From Blastocladiella britannica (Eukaryota > Blastocladiomycota > Blastocladiomycetes > Blastocladiales > Blastocladiaceae), in contig MU624626.1 of assembly GCA_025349905.2 (NCBI GenBank), positions 1 through 39,201 on the forward strand: 39,201 nucleotides of DNA, in the 5' to 3' direction. The notes below the pieces were generated by a model. That model did not search any database. It was not told the origin of the DNA and saw only the letters and a list, made by a program, of their open reading frames with translations. Made by a program: the position numbers and the translations under genes. Positions 21,782 through 34,233 of the stretch are shown piece by piece (within the stretch, counting starts at the first letter, position 1; each line of letters begins with the position of its first letter).

Positions 21782-24700
21782 ATGTCGGACACCAAATTCT
21801 TCACAAAGGGCAAGGCTGCCGAGCTGGAGGCCGAGCTCAAGGCGCTCGATAAGGCCAACAAGCCAGCAAAGAAAAAGGACGTGCTCAAGCGCATCATTGC
21901 CAACATGACCATGGGCGCCGACATGTCTTCCCTCGCGCATCACGTCATCCAGTGCTCGGTCCTGCCCGGAAACGACACCAAAAAGCTGATCCACCTGTAC
22001 CTCGTGCACTACGCCGGCCAGGTGCCCGATTTGGCGACGCTGGCAGTCAACTTGCTGATCAAGGATTCCAACGATCCGAACCCGCTGGTGCGCGCCGCCG
22101 CTCTGCGCACCATGGGCTACATTCAGGCCGAAGATATGATGAACTCGCTGGTGGACATGATTCGACCGAAAATGACGGATCCTGATCCGTTTGTGCGCAA
22201 GACCACCGTGATTTGCATTGGGAAGCTTTACCAGTACAATGCCGACATGTTTGATCGCGAGTCGCTCGTCGAAGTTTTGCAAGCCGCCCTCTTGGACGAC
22301 AATCCTTCGGTGGGTTTTTTTTGTTTTGTCTCTACTATTTCAATTCTTATATGGGAAACCCGATAAAACAGGTAATGGCGACTGCGTTTGCCGTGTACCG
22401 TGAAATCACCGAGTCGCACCCAACCGCACGTCTCATTCTGAACGTGCAGCAAGCTTCCAAGCTTGTCACCGCGCTGAACGAGTGCTCCGAGTACATTATT
22501 CGAAACATGTATACACTCAAAAGCACTTCAACATTAACAACAACTATATAGATGGTACCAGATTTACATTCTGGAGGCGCTCTGCCACGTCCAACCAACC
22601 ACAGCGGATGAAGGGCTCTTGCTCGCCGAGCGGCTGGGATCGCGCTTGCAACACGGCAACTCGGCCGTCTCCCTCACCACCATCAAGGCCATGCTTCACT
22701 TGCTCTCCTTTGTGATTCCGGTCGGAGCACCAGCGCCACTGGACCAAGCGCACCCGCAGTACGCCACCATTCGCGGCCTCTGCGCCAAGCTCGCGCCGCC
22801 GCTCGTCACGTACATGGCTCGCGGGCCAGAAATCCAGTACACTGCGCTGCGCAACATTGTGTTGATTGTCGAGGCATTCCCTGGACTACTGCAGGCCGAG
22901 CCACGCGTGTTTTTTGTAAAGTACACGGATCCGATCTACGTCAAGCTCGCCAAATTGGACGTGCTTGCGCACTTGGTGACCAAAGACTCGGCGCCAGCCG
23001 TGTTGGCCGAGCTCAAGGAGTATGCGACCGAGGTCGACCTTGATTTTGTCCGCCGCTCCGTGCGCTACATTGGCCGGCTTGCCGTGCAGCTCAGCGACAT
23101 CGCCGATGCGTGCATGCAGGCCATTGGCGAGCTGATTTCCCAAAAGAAGCCCTACGTCTTACAAGAGGCGGTGGTGGTCTGCGCGACCGTGTTTCGCCGA
23201 TACCCTGGCCGCTATGAGGGAATGCTCGCGCAGCTGACCGAGAACCTGGACGCCATTGACGAGCCGGACGCGCGCGCCGCGTACATTTGGATCATTGGGC
23301 AGTACTCTGGTCGCATTGACGGCGCCGCGGACGCCCTGGCGCTGTTTGGCAAACCTGAGACGTGCACTTCTGACCTGCCGCCCGTGCAGCTGGCGCTCAT
23401 CACGGCCGTCACCAAGGCGGCCGCGGCCAATGTGACCGGTGCGCAGGCGGTCGCCCAAGCGGTGCTGGGGGCCATGGTCTCGGGTGCTGAGAACCCGGAC
23501 GTGCGCGACCGTGCCATCATGGCGTGGCGGCTGCTTGCCAAACACCCCGAATCGGCCCGGCGCATTTTCAGCGTGGCGAACCGCCCCGTCATTTCCGACA
23601 AGATTGAGAACGTGCCCGGGCTGTTTGACCTTGTGACTCGGATCGGCACCCTCGCAAGTGTCTTGTACAAGCCTCCCAGCGCATTCTTGGGCAAGCGTGC
23701 ACCCCAACAACAGAATTCTCAACCGCGCTCGCAGTCGTCACAGTCACAACCGCAGTCGCAGTCGCAGGGAAGCCCGAGCATGATGGTCGCATCGTCCGCG
23801 TCCCCCATCTCGGCGTCAAGCTCGAGCCCCAGCCATGCCTCAAGCCCGAGCCGCTCCGTCTCTCCTGGCTCAGGCGGCGGTAACGGTGGCATGAACCTCT
23901 TGGACCTTGACGACTCTGGGCCAGTGCTCGGAACACCCAATGTTGGCCTCAATGCAGGATCGTCGCCCTCGCAATCGTTTGCAAGCGCCATGAGTGGAGG
24001 TGGTGGCATGCCAGTGTCCCCATCGCAATCTTCGCACCTCGGTGCGGCCTTTGGCGTGCCGTCCATGCCCGCGGGCGGCTATTCTCCCGTCACATCGGCA
24101 ATTGGCGGTGGCGGAGGCAGCACCAACACCACCATTTCCGCGTCCACGAGCTATTACGGTGGCATGTCGGCCTCGACCAGCTACCAAGGCGCCGGCACCG
24201 GTACCAGCGTTCATGGAGGACTGGCGGCGCTCGCTGCCAGTCCCGCAGCGTCGCCGGCACGAGCTCCTCTTGCTCCGTTTGGCGGTGCAGCCATGGCGGC
24301 GCCGGGATCGCCTGCTCGCCGCGCCTCTGGCGGTCCAGGACAAACATTGGGGCCGGCGGCCGGACCCATGCAGGACCTACTTGGGTTTGCATCGCTTGGG
24401 GCGACTTCTGGATCACCCGCGTGTATTCCCACCATCCAAACCGGCGGAATTGGTGGGAATGGTGGTGCAGCAGCGGAACTGCTTGCGGCCGGCATCGGCA
24501 GCATGTTGGTAGCGTCTCCCTTCCCCGACGAATCGCGCGACTGGTTATCCGCCACTGACGGTAAAGGCCTCGCGATTCGCGGAACCTTCCGTGGCGTGTC
24601 GCCCGCACAGCCGACCGATTACGTGCTGGAAATGACGCTCACGAACCGCGCCATGGCGCCCATGGCCGGGTTCATGCTCAAGCTCAATGCCAATGCGTTT

Positions 24701-25349
24701 GGGGTGCAAGTCGCCAACCCGGCGCTGGCGGTGGCGTCGCTGGCACCCAACTCGTCGCAGCAGCTGGTGGTGGCGTTGACGCGCACCCCCGGCCAACCAA
24801 TTCCCGAGCAAGCGCGCGCCGACCCCATGTTCATCCAGGCCGCCGTCAAGTCCACCGCGGGCGTCGCGTACTTTGTGATTCCGGTCCCGATCCATGCCGT
24901 CATTGGCCAGTACGATTCGTCGAAGGTACCCGAGGCGGCGCTGGTGGCGCTCTTGCAGAACCCGACCACGGCCGTCGTGGCGACACCCGTGTGGCCGGCC
25001 GAGAAGCTCTTTGCTGTTGCGCGTCGGGCGGTGGAAAAGCTCGGTGCTGCCCGGCTTGGCTTCCACAGCTATGGACAGGTAAATTTATTTTTTCGTCCAT
25101 TGGGTTTCCGACTCACTTTTATATGGCGCATGATAGAACTCGACGCGACTGTGCTCGGTCCTCGTCACTCAAGCCGCCGTCGTTGTGGAAGTTCTTGCCG
25201 TCACTGATCCTGCATCGGTTGCCAGCTACCCACAGCTCGGCGGTCGTCCGGGGATCATTACCAAGGTCTTTTGCAAAGAGGACGTGTTTATGCCGTCGTT
25301 CCGCAAGTTTGTTGAAGACACGGTCACAAAAGCGACCACTGAAGTGTGA
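21782..25349 (+). CDS. AP-1/AP-2 clathrin adaptor complex, beta subunit (beta-adaptin)
   Basis: Four exons, 21782-22309, 22372-22490, 22552-25078 and 25137-25349, give 1128 residues. The trunk matches beta-adaptin: KGKAAELEAELKAL, KKKDVLKRIIANMTMGADMS, NPLVRAAALRTMGYI, LVDMIRPKMTDPDPFVRKTT, and across intron 2 ALNECSEWYQIYILEAL. It is built of HEAT/armadillo repeats to about residue 600. The hinge (about 600-880) is unusually long and low-complexity. It carries LLDLD at 665-669, which fits a clathrin-box motif, and DLLGF further on. A C-terminal appendage follows from about 890 (DWLSATDGKGLAIRGTFRG). The last exon continues the appendage platform. Beta-adaptin links cargo-loaded membranes of the trans-Golgi, endosome or plasma membrane to clathrin. 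AP-1 and AP-2 cannot be told apart; many lineages share one beta. Confidence 0.93.
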
Positions 25350-25449
25350 GCAAACGACTGATCCCAATAAATGCAACTTACTTTCTTTGTTTTTGTATTA
25401 TTTGTGCACGATCATTATTGTTAAAGTCGAGGTGGGAGGAAATGCGCGA

Positions 25450-27512
25450 TCACTGAGCCAGCTTTTCGTATCGCCGACCGGCGGAAACCACCGTTTGTTT
25501 GGCAGAGGCCATCATTTGTTTGGCAGAAGGATTGGCGGCAGCAGCCTTGGCATGTCGCTCCTTCATTTCCTTTTGCAGCTTGGTGATGGAGACAAATAGC
25601 ACACCTGCAACAATTTTATGGGTGAGTTGGATCCAAATGATAAATAAAAAAAATACAAGACGCACATCCAACGATCACGCCTCCCCCTATACAGTCGGAA
25701 AGGCCCGGGATCCTGCCACGCACGAGAAACTCGACCAGGAAAGAGAACGGCACTTGGGTAAAGTTCATGACCGAGCACTTTGCGGCCGTCTCGAACCGCA
25801 GCGCCGTGTTGAGCAGCAGCTGGTTACTGAGACCCAAGAACGACACCAGCGGAATCAGCAACATGAACTCGCCAACCGACGCGGGCACCCGCGCCGCCAC
25901 TGCCAGCGGCGACCCATTGTAGATCCAGGCACCGGCCGGTGCAAATACCGCCGAGAGTAGCGCAAAACATGACGACACCTGGATGGCCGGCATCGCGCCC
26001 TTCAGCCCACGCAAAAAGATGTACACCCCGGCGCCACAGAGGGAACTGCAAAGCCCAAAGACAATGGAGAGGAAGCGCTCTTGTGGAGTGGCGAGCGAGG
26101 GTTGCAGTGCTGTTTGGACGGCGGCGGCAGTGCCCATGTCGCCTGCCGCCTGGCTGAATGCGTCCAAAAAGGACGGGTTGGCAATCACAGCGACACCCAA
26201 CAGCGACGTGACGGATGCCGCAGCGTCTATGGCCTTTCTCATATTTTTATGAGTATGGCAAAGTACGTCGACATAAAATAATACGCACCTCCCACTTTTC
26301 CTTGAGCACGATGCGGGCCATGATGCCAACCCAAATGGGGGTCGTAAAACTGAGCACGGTCGCTTCCGCCATGCTGAGATTCCGAATCGACATGTAGTAC
26401 AAGGAGACACTCATGAACCCGCATACGCTCCGCCCAAGCATGGCGCCGCGGTAGCCCTTTTTGCCAATGCAAAGGTCCAACCACGACGGAACCGTGCCCG
26501 CACCCGAGAAATGCAGCCAAGGGGCACATATCTGCCAAATGATACCCACCACACCAAGTGTCAACGATCGAGCAAACACGATCTCGAATGCGCCGTAGTT
26601 GTACGGGGCCGACGACAAGGTCTTGACGCAAAGCGAGATGAAGCAGCCGACGAGCGAGTTGATGAGCATGAGCGGGAGTCCCGGGTTGATGTCGTTCAAC
26701 TTTGCGCGCCAGCCCTGCTTTTCGGCGGTGGCGTGATGGCCGACCTCGGAAGGGCCGGAAATGGTGGTCGACGAGTCCTCGACCGATCCCTTGGAGGACA
26801 CGGAGGATGACGAGTGCATTGACGAGCGGAGCTTGCTTGCTCCACGTGCGAGCTTTTTCTTGACACCACTGTGCTTGGACGCGTTGCTGCCGTTTCGCCG
26901 AACAATGGGCGAGTCCGCGTCGCTACTGCCGCCGCTGGGGCGCAAGTTCAAGCTGGAGGTGCTGCTTCCAGCGGCCAGCAGCTCGGCAGAGGACTTGACA
27001 GTCATTTTGAACGCCAACCCGCCCAGCCCGCCCGAGGAAGAAATGTCTTGCAGCGACGCCGCCAGCGGCGAGCCCGGTCCACCAGCCACTGCTGTCGGCA
27101 TCGTTGTGATGGCGCGCAGCTCATGCGCATCGTCTGGGTGCATGGCAAGGTGCGGCATGTCGATCGGGACCCCCGACGGAGCCGATGCGAGGACGGATGA
27201 GTCGGCATTTGGGAGCAGCATGGCCGACAATGATTCTTTAAAGTGCGATGAGAGCCGGGACATGAGCGGAGGGTGGCTGCCGAGACCGCCGCTGCTGCGA
27301 TTCTGGCGAAACGCGTGGGAATGGTGCCGTGGCGGTGATCCGGGAGCAAGTCGAGGGCTCTGCGCGATCGCGCTGCCGCTGTTGGCCACCACGGGAGGCG
27401 ACGACGTTCCTGCTGCGCGATCAGACCCTCGCTGTTGCTGCTGGTGGGAATGCATGTCCGACCGCGAGTCGTCCTTGTCAGCCAGCTTGGCATATTTGGC
27501 GGGTCTGCTCAT
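25450..27512 (-). CDS. EamA / SLC35G-type membrane transporter (drug/metabolite transporter superfamily)
   Basis: Three exons, 27512-26289, 26233-25666 and 25604-25450, give 648 residues. Residues 1-285 are disordered and Ser-rich, with basic patches (KHSGVKKKLARGASK), and probably lie in the cytosol. From NPGLPLMLINSLVGCFISL onward there are about ten hydrophobic helices in two EamA repeats. The end of the first repeat is well conserved: YYMSIRNLSMAEATVLSFTT followed by PIWVGIMARIVLKEKWE. The second repeat begins IDAAASVTSLLGVAVIANP and includes LLLNTALRFETAAK, the counterpart motif. A short basic, soluble tail follows the last helix. Fungal relatives are uncharacterised transporters of plasma or internal membranes, and the substrate cannot be inferred. 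The long N-terminal extension is unusual. It is transcribed divergently from the UBE2J gene. Confidence 0.8.
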
Positions 27513-27824
27513 TGTGCAGGTGTGATCACCACGTTGGTAAACGTGGGAGAATGATTTGTTGAAGCGTGCAACGAAAAAATCCAACCTGTAATTTGGATAT
27601 AAAGGGGGAAGAGCATAATCTTGACTTATATTTCATTACGCTGCAGCCGTCGAGGCCGATTGATTACGAGCGAGCCGGCAAGTACAAGGTTTTCCTTTCT
27701 TTCCCATTGCGTCGGTTTACCCGATCGGATGGGAAATCATGTGATTATAATTTCGCTGAATTAACGTGTCGGCAACTCGCCTTCTCGTTCTCTTTCTTAA
27801 GAAAAGCAGAAAAGCAAAAAAAAA
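27513..27824. promoter_or_regulatory. Divergent promoter region between transporter and UBE2J genes
   Basis: 312 bases between two start codons. A TATAAAG at 27598-27604 faces the UBE2J gene, 227 bases before its ATG. The distance is long for a simple leader, so the site may be chance or a leader intron may exist. No RNA gene was recognised. Confidence 0.45.
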
Positions 27825-28798
27825 ATGACTTCTCCAACCACATCGACGACAACGCGCCCCGCATCGACCAACTTGCGGCGCATCATGGCTGAAATCCGTG
27901 AGCTGGAGCGCGAGCACTCTGACCGATACGCGCTCTCCTTGCCCGACGAGAGCAACCTGTTTGAGCCACATTTCACAATCAGAGGGCCGGCAGGCTCGCC
28001 GTACGCCGACGGCGTGTACCATGGTCGCCTGGTACTGCCGCCACAGTACCCGTTCAAGCCGCCAGAGATTTACTTTTCGACGCCCAACGGCCGGTTCGAG
28101 ACCAAGAAAAAAGTGTGCCTGAGTGTCAGCTCGTTCCACGAGGAGACATGGCAGCCGGCTTGGGGAAGTGCGTTATTCATTTTTTTTTTACTCAAGATTT
28201 TTTTCATAAAGCTTACGAAGACCATGAACCAGTTCGCACGATCCTGGTCGGCATCACGGGATTTATGGCGACAGAGTCAGAGGGCTCGGTTGGGTCCGTC
28301 AAGTGGACTGACCAGGAGCGTCTTCGTCTCGCCGCGCTGTACGATCCGTAAGATTCATTGTTAATTGGTATCACTCACAATCCCTCCTTTCTCAGATCCC
28401 ACGAGTGGACGTGCCCGGATTGCGCTCTGACAAACACGGACATTTTGCCAATCCACGGGGAATTGAAACCCCTCGCAGGATCGGACGCGGCTGCGGCTGC
28501 CACGGGCCTCAAATTCGGTTATGAAAAGCCTGGTGCCTCTGCGTCGCCCACGTCATCCTCGCCTCCTGCTGCTGACAGTCCTGCCCCAAGCGTTTCCCAA
28601 TCTGCACCTCCCCAGGCTCCCATTGCGCTGCCGCAAGCACCTGTGCCGCCGATCGCGACTGCCCCGACTTCTCGCGCGGAAGCAAGATCCACGGCAACCA
28701 GGGCTCCACCGCAGCAGCAGCAGCGCTCTCTCATTGACTATGTGATTGTGGCGGTGCTTGTGTGCATCGTCGCCCTTTTAGCTCGCAAACTTGCGTAA
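27825..28798 (+). CDS. Ubiquitin-conjugating enzyme E2 J (UBE2J / Ubc6 type, tail-anchored)
   Basis: Three exons, 27825-28167, 28233-28347 and 28396-28798, give 286 residues. The UBC fold shows NLFEPHFTIRGPAGSPY, GVYHGRLVLPPQYPFKPPEI and TPNGRFE, then the catalytic segment KKVCLSVSSFHEETWQPAW with Cys98. Across intron 1 it reads IRTILVGITGFM. This HPN-lacking arrangement and the WQP sequence are typical of the UBE2J/Ubc6 branch. A Ser/Pro-rich linker leads to a C-terminal helix (DYVIVAVLVCIVALLARKLA) that would anchor the enzyme in the ER membrane. The family supplies ubiquitin for ER-associated degradation with Doa10- or Hrd1-type ligases. After the UBC core, HEWTCPDC is the short cysteine motif also seen in UBE2J1. 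The start follows an A-rich leader. Confidence 0.95.
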
Positions 28799-28908
28799 GG
28801 CCACTGTCCTCTTCCCTTGTTTATTTATTGCACATTTATTGCACCTGCTGGCTGGCCAGTCTACACACACGCACATACTATTTACCAAAAAAATTACAAC
28901 TCTTGCAT

Positions 28909-30776
28909 TCATTGCTTTTCGACCTTGTCCGATGGTGATGATTTCTCGGAATCCTTGTGGCTGCAGATGTTGTTGTTGGGTTTCACTGTTGGGAATGCAA
29001 TCACGTCGCGGATGTGCGACGCCCCCGTGAGCATCATGACCAGCCGGTCCACACCCAGACCCCAACCGGCGGTCGGCGGCAACCCGAGCTCAAGGTCTCG
29101 GCAGTAATCCTCGTCCGGCGGTTGGGCCTCGGCATCGCCCTGATCGCGGTCCTAGTAACACAAAATTTCGGTGAGCCAATTCAAATGATAAGTATTATTG
29201 GATAAATACCCGTTGCTGCTGCTTGAATCGCTCGCGCTGCTCTTGCGGGTCGTTGAGCTCCTCATAGGCATTGATCAGTTCCTTTCCGGCGGCAAACAGC
29301 TCGAACCGAGCAGCAATCTCGGGCTGCGAAACATGATGTTGGCTCAATTGAAATGGCCAAAGAGAGAACAGAAAATAGAAAATACCTTGCCAGCGACCGA
29401 TTTGGCGAGGGGACTCATGATTCGTGGGTGGCCACGCACAAACGTTGGTTGAATGCATTCTGGCTCGACCAGTTCGGATATCAACGCATCGAGGAGGCGA
29501 ACGGTGGTGTGCGGGCGTCCCGGCATAGCGATCTTGTGCTTGTGCATGAGCTCCTCGAGCTGTTTGGCGGCGTCTGAATCATAACGTGTTAGTACGTATC
29601 ACTCAGCAAACCAATGAAAAAAATACCGTCAGTCTCGAGATCAGAAGGCAATGGCTCACCAAGCTTGGCCTCAAGGAAAGGCACCACATCAATGACGCGG
29701 TAAGGCGGCTCAAAGTTGATCAAGACCGGTGCAGCCTTGGATCCGGCACCAAAGTAGACCGGCACGCGCCGCCCGCCCTCCCAGTCGGCGCGTGCCGGGT
29801 CCGCAGCCGCATCGCGTGCCAGGGCCCATACCACATCCTCGGAAAGCTTGGAAACGTCTCCCAGGCCCGCGTACGCCATGTACGCCTCGCAGGTGGTGAA
29901 TTCAGGGTTATGCGAGGCGTCAATGCCCTCGTTACGGAACTGGCGGCCAAGCTCAAATACCCGATCGAACCCGGCGACCACCAGTCGCTTGAGAAACAGC
30001 TCTGGGGCCACCCGCAGCGCCAGCGGGAGTCCGTCCAGGGCCAGCGAGTGGGTAATGAACGGGCGAGCGGCGGCGCCACCGGCCTGCGGTGCCAGGATCG
30101 GCGTGTCGACTTCCAGGAACGCGCGGTCGGTCATCACGGTGCGTAACGTGCGCATCAGCTTGGCCCGGGTCGCGAGCCGCGCAGTGGCGGCCGGGTGCAC
30201 GAGCAGCGCCAGCGTGCGGTTGCGGGCCAGCGTCTCGGGGTCGGTCGGCGCCGACTTGAACGGGATCGGCGCAGCTGCCGCCGCAACGGGCGCCAGCGGG
30301 TCGGCGGCATGCGCAAACAGCGACAGGGCGCCGGTATTGGTCGCCCCCGGGGTTCCAGCAAACAGGGCGTGGTCGCCAACGCGCAAGCCATCGCGCGCTC
30401 GGTCCCAGGCCGTGATGGCGGTACCATTCACAAGATCACCATCACCACCGGTAAAGGCTGCTTTGGAAAGCACCACCTGCACTGATGCGGCCGCGTTGCG
30501 CAGCGTCAAGAATACCAGCTTGGACGATGCGTCCCTGCGAGCCACAATGCGTCCGGCCAGGTACGAGGGTGTCCCATCAGCACTGGGGAGGCGCGACCCG
30601 GGTGCCGGCGGACTGGCAGCGTGCTGGGCCACGAACGCGTCAATCGGCGTGGGCGGAACACGGTGCGTGTAGTTGGGGTAGGCATTGCGTGCAGTGTGTA
30701 TAGCTGCCGCTCGCGCGCCAGTACCAGTTGTCGTCATGGACCATCTCAGAGTCGTCAGTGCCCGGGTTGCCAACAT
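28909..30776 (-). CDS. Mitochondrial lysyl-tRNA synthetase (class II)
   Basis: Four exons, 30776-29627, 29573-29386, 29323-29210 and 29151-28909, give 564 residues. The N-terminus [18 protein letters not shown] is basic and hydroxylated like a mitochondrial presequence. An OB-fold anticodon-binding domain follows ([20 protein letters not shown]). Class II motif 1 is [20 protein letters not shown]; motif 2 is [20 protein letters not shown], the lysine-enzyme form; motif 3 is [14 protein letters not shown] in the last exon. [10 protein letters not shown] and [20 protein letters not shown] fit bacterial- and mitochondrial-type LysRS. The enzyme charges tRNA-Lys with lysine using ATP, here in mitochondria by inference from the leader. 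An in-frame second ATG 13 codons in (MTTTGTG) could give a form lacking part of the leader, as some fungi and animals make two forms from one gene. Start codons here and in the SIZ gene are 106 bases apart. Confidence 0.94.
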
Positions 30777-30882
30777 CGCTTTTCCCTTTTAAGAATTCTT
30801 TGAACCAACACAATCGCAATCGCAAGGAAAGCTTCCCCTGCAAGCACGACCACGCCCGACCGACAACAGAAGAAGCGCGACC

Positions 30883-33615
30883 ATGTCGGACGCTCGCAAT
30901 GTACGGACTGGGAGCACTCCATACGCTTCACTTCCGCTGATGCACGAATGCAATGCAGCCAACGGCCAAATAACACACAACAACAAACAGGTCGTCCGCC
31001 AGCTCATCGGGTCCAGCATGCTCACGGCCCTCAAGGCGTTTGCAAAGGCCCGCGGTATCCACGTCGGGTCGGGCAACAAGCCAGTGTGGGTAGCCGCCAT
31101 CTGCAACTGGCTCGATGCCGCCGCCCGAGACAACCAGAACCAGCTGCAGCTGTCCACGCGTCTCGACGCGGTGCTCACGCATCTGTCCGTTTTTTTTTCC
31201 TATTCCTTTTTTTACAGAGCCAGTCCTCTCATTCACGATATGTGTACATACACGAAAGCAGCGTCCGGTATCCATCCGTCAACCACGCTGCCGCCGTCGC
31301 TGCCTATACTGCATGGGCTAATCCTACCATTGTCCCGCCCGCTGGCAACAGGCCCACTACTACGCTCTCGAAATCCGCGAGAAAGAAGGCGGCAAAGCAA
31401 CAACGACTGGAGAACGCATCTGCTCCGCCACCGCCCACTCAGGGCGGCTCGCTGGTGACGCCGTGGGGCACCATCGCCACTCGATCCATCCGATGGCGTA
31501 TTGATCCGTTCTATGACGACGTGCAGCCAATATCGGCCCTGTGTCTGTCGAATGGCGCCTTTGTCGACACTATGCGATTCACGCTCTCGCCTCCAGAGCT
31601 CGCGTCTCTCACGTATGTCGTATACATTCACGATTCTCCCCCGAAAAAAAAACTCATGAGCAACCAAAATTAGCTCCAATCCACTTAATCGCGTGGTTTT
31701 GTTGACCACTTACAAGGACGCCGCCTACCTTGCCGCGCTCCAAACGACTATTCGCCAGGGCCGCGTCGTTGGCGCCTTGATTGAGTCGCGCTTCATCTCG
31801 GCCATTGCTGTGAATGGCGTCCCGCTGAGAGATGTGCGAGAAAAGTCGTACCTGGTCGACAAGGGCAAGGCGGATAAGGCCGGTCCATTTGACCTGACGG
31901 AACTGATTGGCAAGACCGCGGCCCTGCAAACAATATCCATCTCGAGCAAGCCGGGTGCCGTCAGCGGCCTGATTGCGGTGGTGGCGCTCGTTCGGCGGCG
32001 ACCCGTGGCGGATTTGCTCGATCTGGTCAAGACACGAGTCGTGCCGGCTGCCACCCGCATCCACGCAAGTTCGTTAATTTTTTTTCTCTTTTCGCAATGC
32101 ATCCTTTTACTCACGATTGTTCATTTATTTGCTAGTCACGGCAAAGCAGGGCGACGATAGTGACGACGATTTTGTGAGCGCACCGACCCTATCGATTTCG
32201 CTCAAGGACCCGCTCCTTGGCACCCGTGTCGCGCTCCCAGTTCGACTCTCGTTTTGCCACCACGCCGACTGCTTTGACGCATCCACGTTCCTAGAAATGA
32301 ATGCGCGCACCCCGACCTGGGTGTGCCCGTTTTGCTCGCGCACCGCCGGCGCCATCACCGCCACTGGCACCGATCGGAACCCGAGCCTGGATAGCTATGC
32401 GGTGCTGTCGCAGGCGTTCAAGCAACACATGAACTCGAAGCGCCGCGATCTCAACGTCCTGATTGGTGCCATGGATGTACTTCAGGACGTGCTCGTCGAT
32501 ATGCATTTCCAAGACATGCTCAATGTGGTCAAGGACAACCCGAGCCTCGATTCGATCTCGCTCTCGGGCACCACCGGGCACTGGAATTTCCCGGCCGCCA
32601 TGCCCCCTCCGCCCCCATTCCCACTTGCCCGTCCTTCATCATCCCAAAACCATTCGCAGTTGGGCCGCGACCCTTCGCCCGCCAAGTCTCATTCGTCTAT
32701 GACCTCAGCGGCGGCCTCAAAGGGTCGCCCATCACCGACACCGCCGCCATCTGGAGGCGGCGCTTCAAGCGACAGTGATATGCGCCGTGCAGTGATAGTG
32801 TTGTCCTCTTCCGAAGATGAAGATCACGACCCCTCTCCTTCGCTGCCACCGCCCCCGCCCTGGAGGCGGCCAACTTCGGTGGCTTCGTCAGCATCGGCGT
32901 CATCTTCAGCAAGTCGACCACTGCAGCAGCCCGTGCCGAGCACTGTTCGCGCGTCGTCTGCGCCCGTCCGCCACGTCATTGAGCTCTTGGATTCCTCTGA
33001 CGAGGAGAGGGAAGCAGACGACAGCCATCTAACCGCCATTCGGCAACAAGAGCTGCAAATAGCGCCGCCACCGCCGCCCCCACCGCCCCCGCCCGTGTCG
33101 CCGCCTTCCAGCTTCGATGCTCCCACCCGGCCCATTTTCTCTCCACCACGGAGCTCTGCTGCTTCGCGCACTGACACAACTCCGAGACCGAACCCGCCTT
33201 TAGTCACTGGCGTTGCCCCGTCCCTTCCGATCCTTCAAACCGGTCCAGCGCCGCAATCTGCTCTGGCCTCCAGCTCGTTCCCGCCACGGCCGTCGTCGTC
33301 AACAGCAGCAGCGGAGACTGCAGCCGCGCTTTCGGGTGAGTCTCTGAGCAGCAGTGGCGGTGGGGTTCGCCGCAACCTCTATGACATGTTTGCGGATGCC
33401 GCTCGTAGTGCTAATGGTGGACCCAGTGGAGAGCCTACCCCGTCCAAACGCCCGCGGCTGGACCCAGCAGCGACTCCCAGGCCTGGTCTTATTGCTGGTT
33501 CCTCCGTTAGTGCTCCTGGTACTGCTCTAGGTGCAGCCCCGCCGCCGTCCATGGGTGGATCGACGTTTACTCCTCCTCCACCACTCCAACTTGCGCCGCC
33601 ACCGACGACATATCC

Positions 33616-33660
<45 letters not shown>

Positions 33661-34126
33661 ACAACAACAACAGACGCTCCAGCAACAACAACAGATGTTC
33701 CAGAAGCAACAGTGGCCCCAAGGATTCATTACAGTCCCGATGCCGCCACCGCCGCCTGTGGGGTCGTCGTCCTCGCCTTTGGTGCCGCTCCTGCCCCGCC
33801 CAGCCAACCTTCCTCTTCCTGGCTTCACGGCGCCTGGGTCTATCCACTTACCTGCGCCCAGGACACCAGCGTCGTCCGTTGCGCTTGCTCCTCCCGTTTC
33901 GATTTTCTCGTCCTCGCCGCGGATTATGCCCGATGGCAGCACTGCATACCCCGGGGTGGTCCTCTTCAGCGCCAACTTTTCTCAGCAGCCGCTAGTGTCG
34001 ACGGCCAGCTCGGGAACGGCACCGCCACCGCCGCCGCTTGCGGCAGGGCAATTGGCCGGCACGCCTTTACAAACAACGTCCATCTTTTCTACGCCGCGAT
34101 CGAACGGAAGGGGGTTGGAGCGATAA
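30883..34126 (+). CDS. PIAS/SIZ-type SUMO E3 ligase
   Basis: Four exons, 30883-31188, 31218-31612, 31674-32068 and 32136-34126, give 1028 residues. The first donor may instead be 31171, which removes six residues. A SAP-like DNA-binding helix pair is near residues 40-80 (QLIGSSMLTALKAFAKARG). A PINIT-like region starts near WRIDPFYDDVQPIS and spans exons 2-3. The SP-RING (MIZ) zinc finger at about 385-433 reads ISLKDPLLGTRVALPVRLS, then FCHHADCFDASTFLEMN and WVCPFC, giving the Cys/His ligands. Beyond about 500 the protein is disordered and contains acidic SUMO-interacting-like stretches (VIVLSSSEDE and HVIELLDSSDEE). A glutamine run of about 20 and poly-Pro follow. Siz/PIAS proteins attach SUMO to nuclear targets and act in septin, chromatin and DNA-repair control. 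The stop at 34124 is 107 bases before the next gene on the same strand. Confidence 0.93.
33616..33705 (+). repeat. CAG/CAA run coding poly-Gln in the SIZ gene
   Basis: Mixed CAG and CAA codons encode about twenty glutamines, then TL and further short glutamine runs. Interspersed CAA makes it less slippery than a pure CAG repeat. Confidence 0.95.
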
Positions 34127-34233
34127 ATATATTTACTTTCACTGCCGTGTACCTCCTTGCGATTTTATTATGCCATATCATATTTGAACGGGAAACGGCG
34201 ACTCGACATCAACCAAATCCAGGACGAACTACA

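Noticed and set aside
33379..33975. Minus-strand 198-residue poly-Cys/Gly frame in the SIZ gene
   Set aside because: It is the mirror of the Gln/Pro repeat coding strand; the SP-RING frame on the plus strand is real.
33712..34233. Upstream extension of the first seven-helix protein into the SIZ gene
   Set aside because: It would overlap SIZ coding sequence in another frame, and the paralogue starts at the equivalent of 34234.
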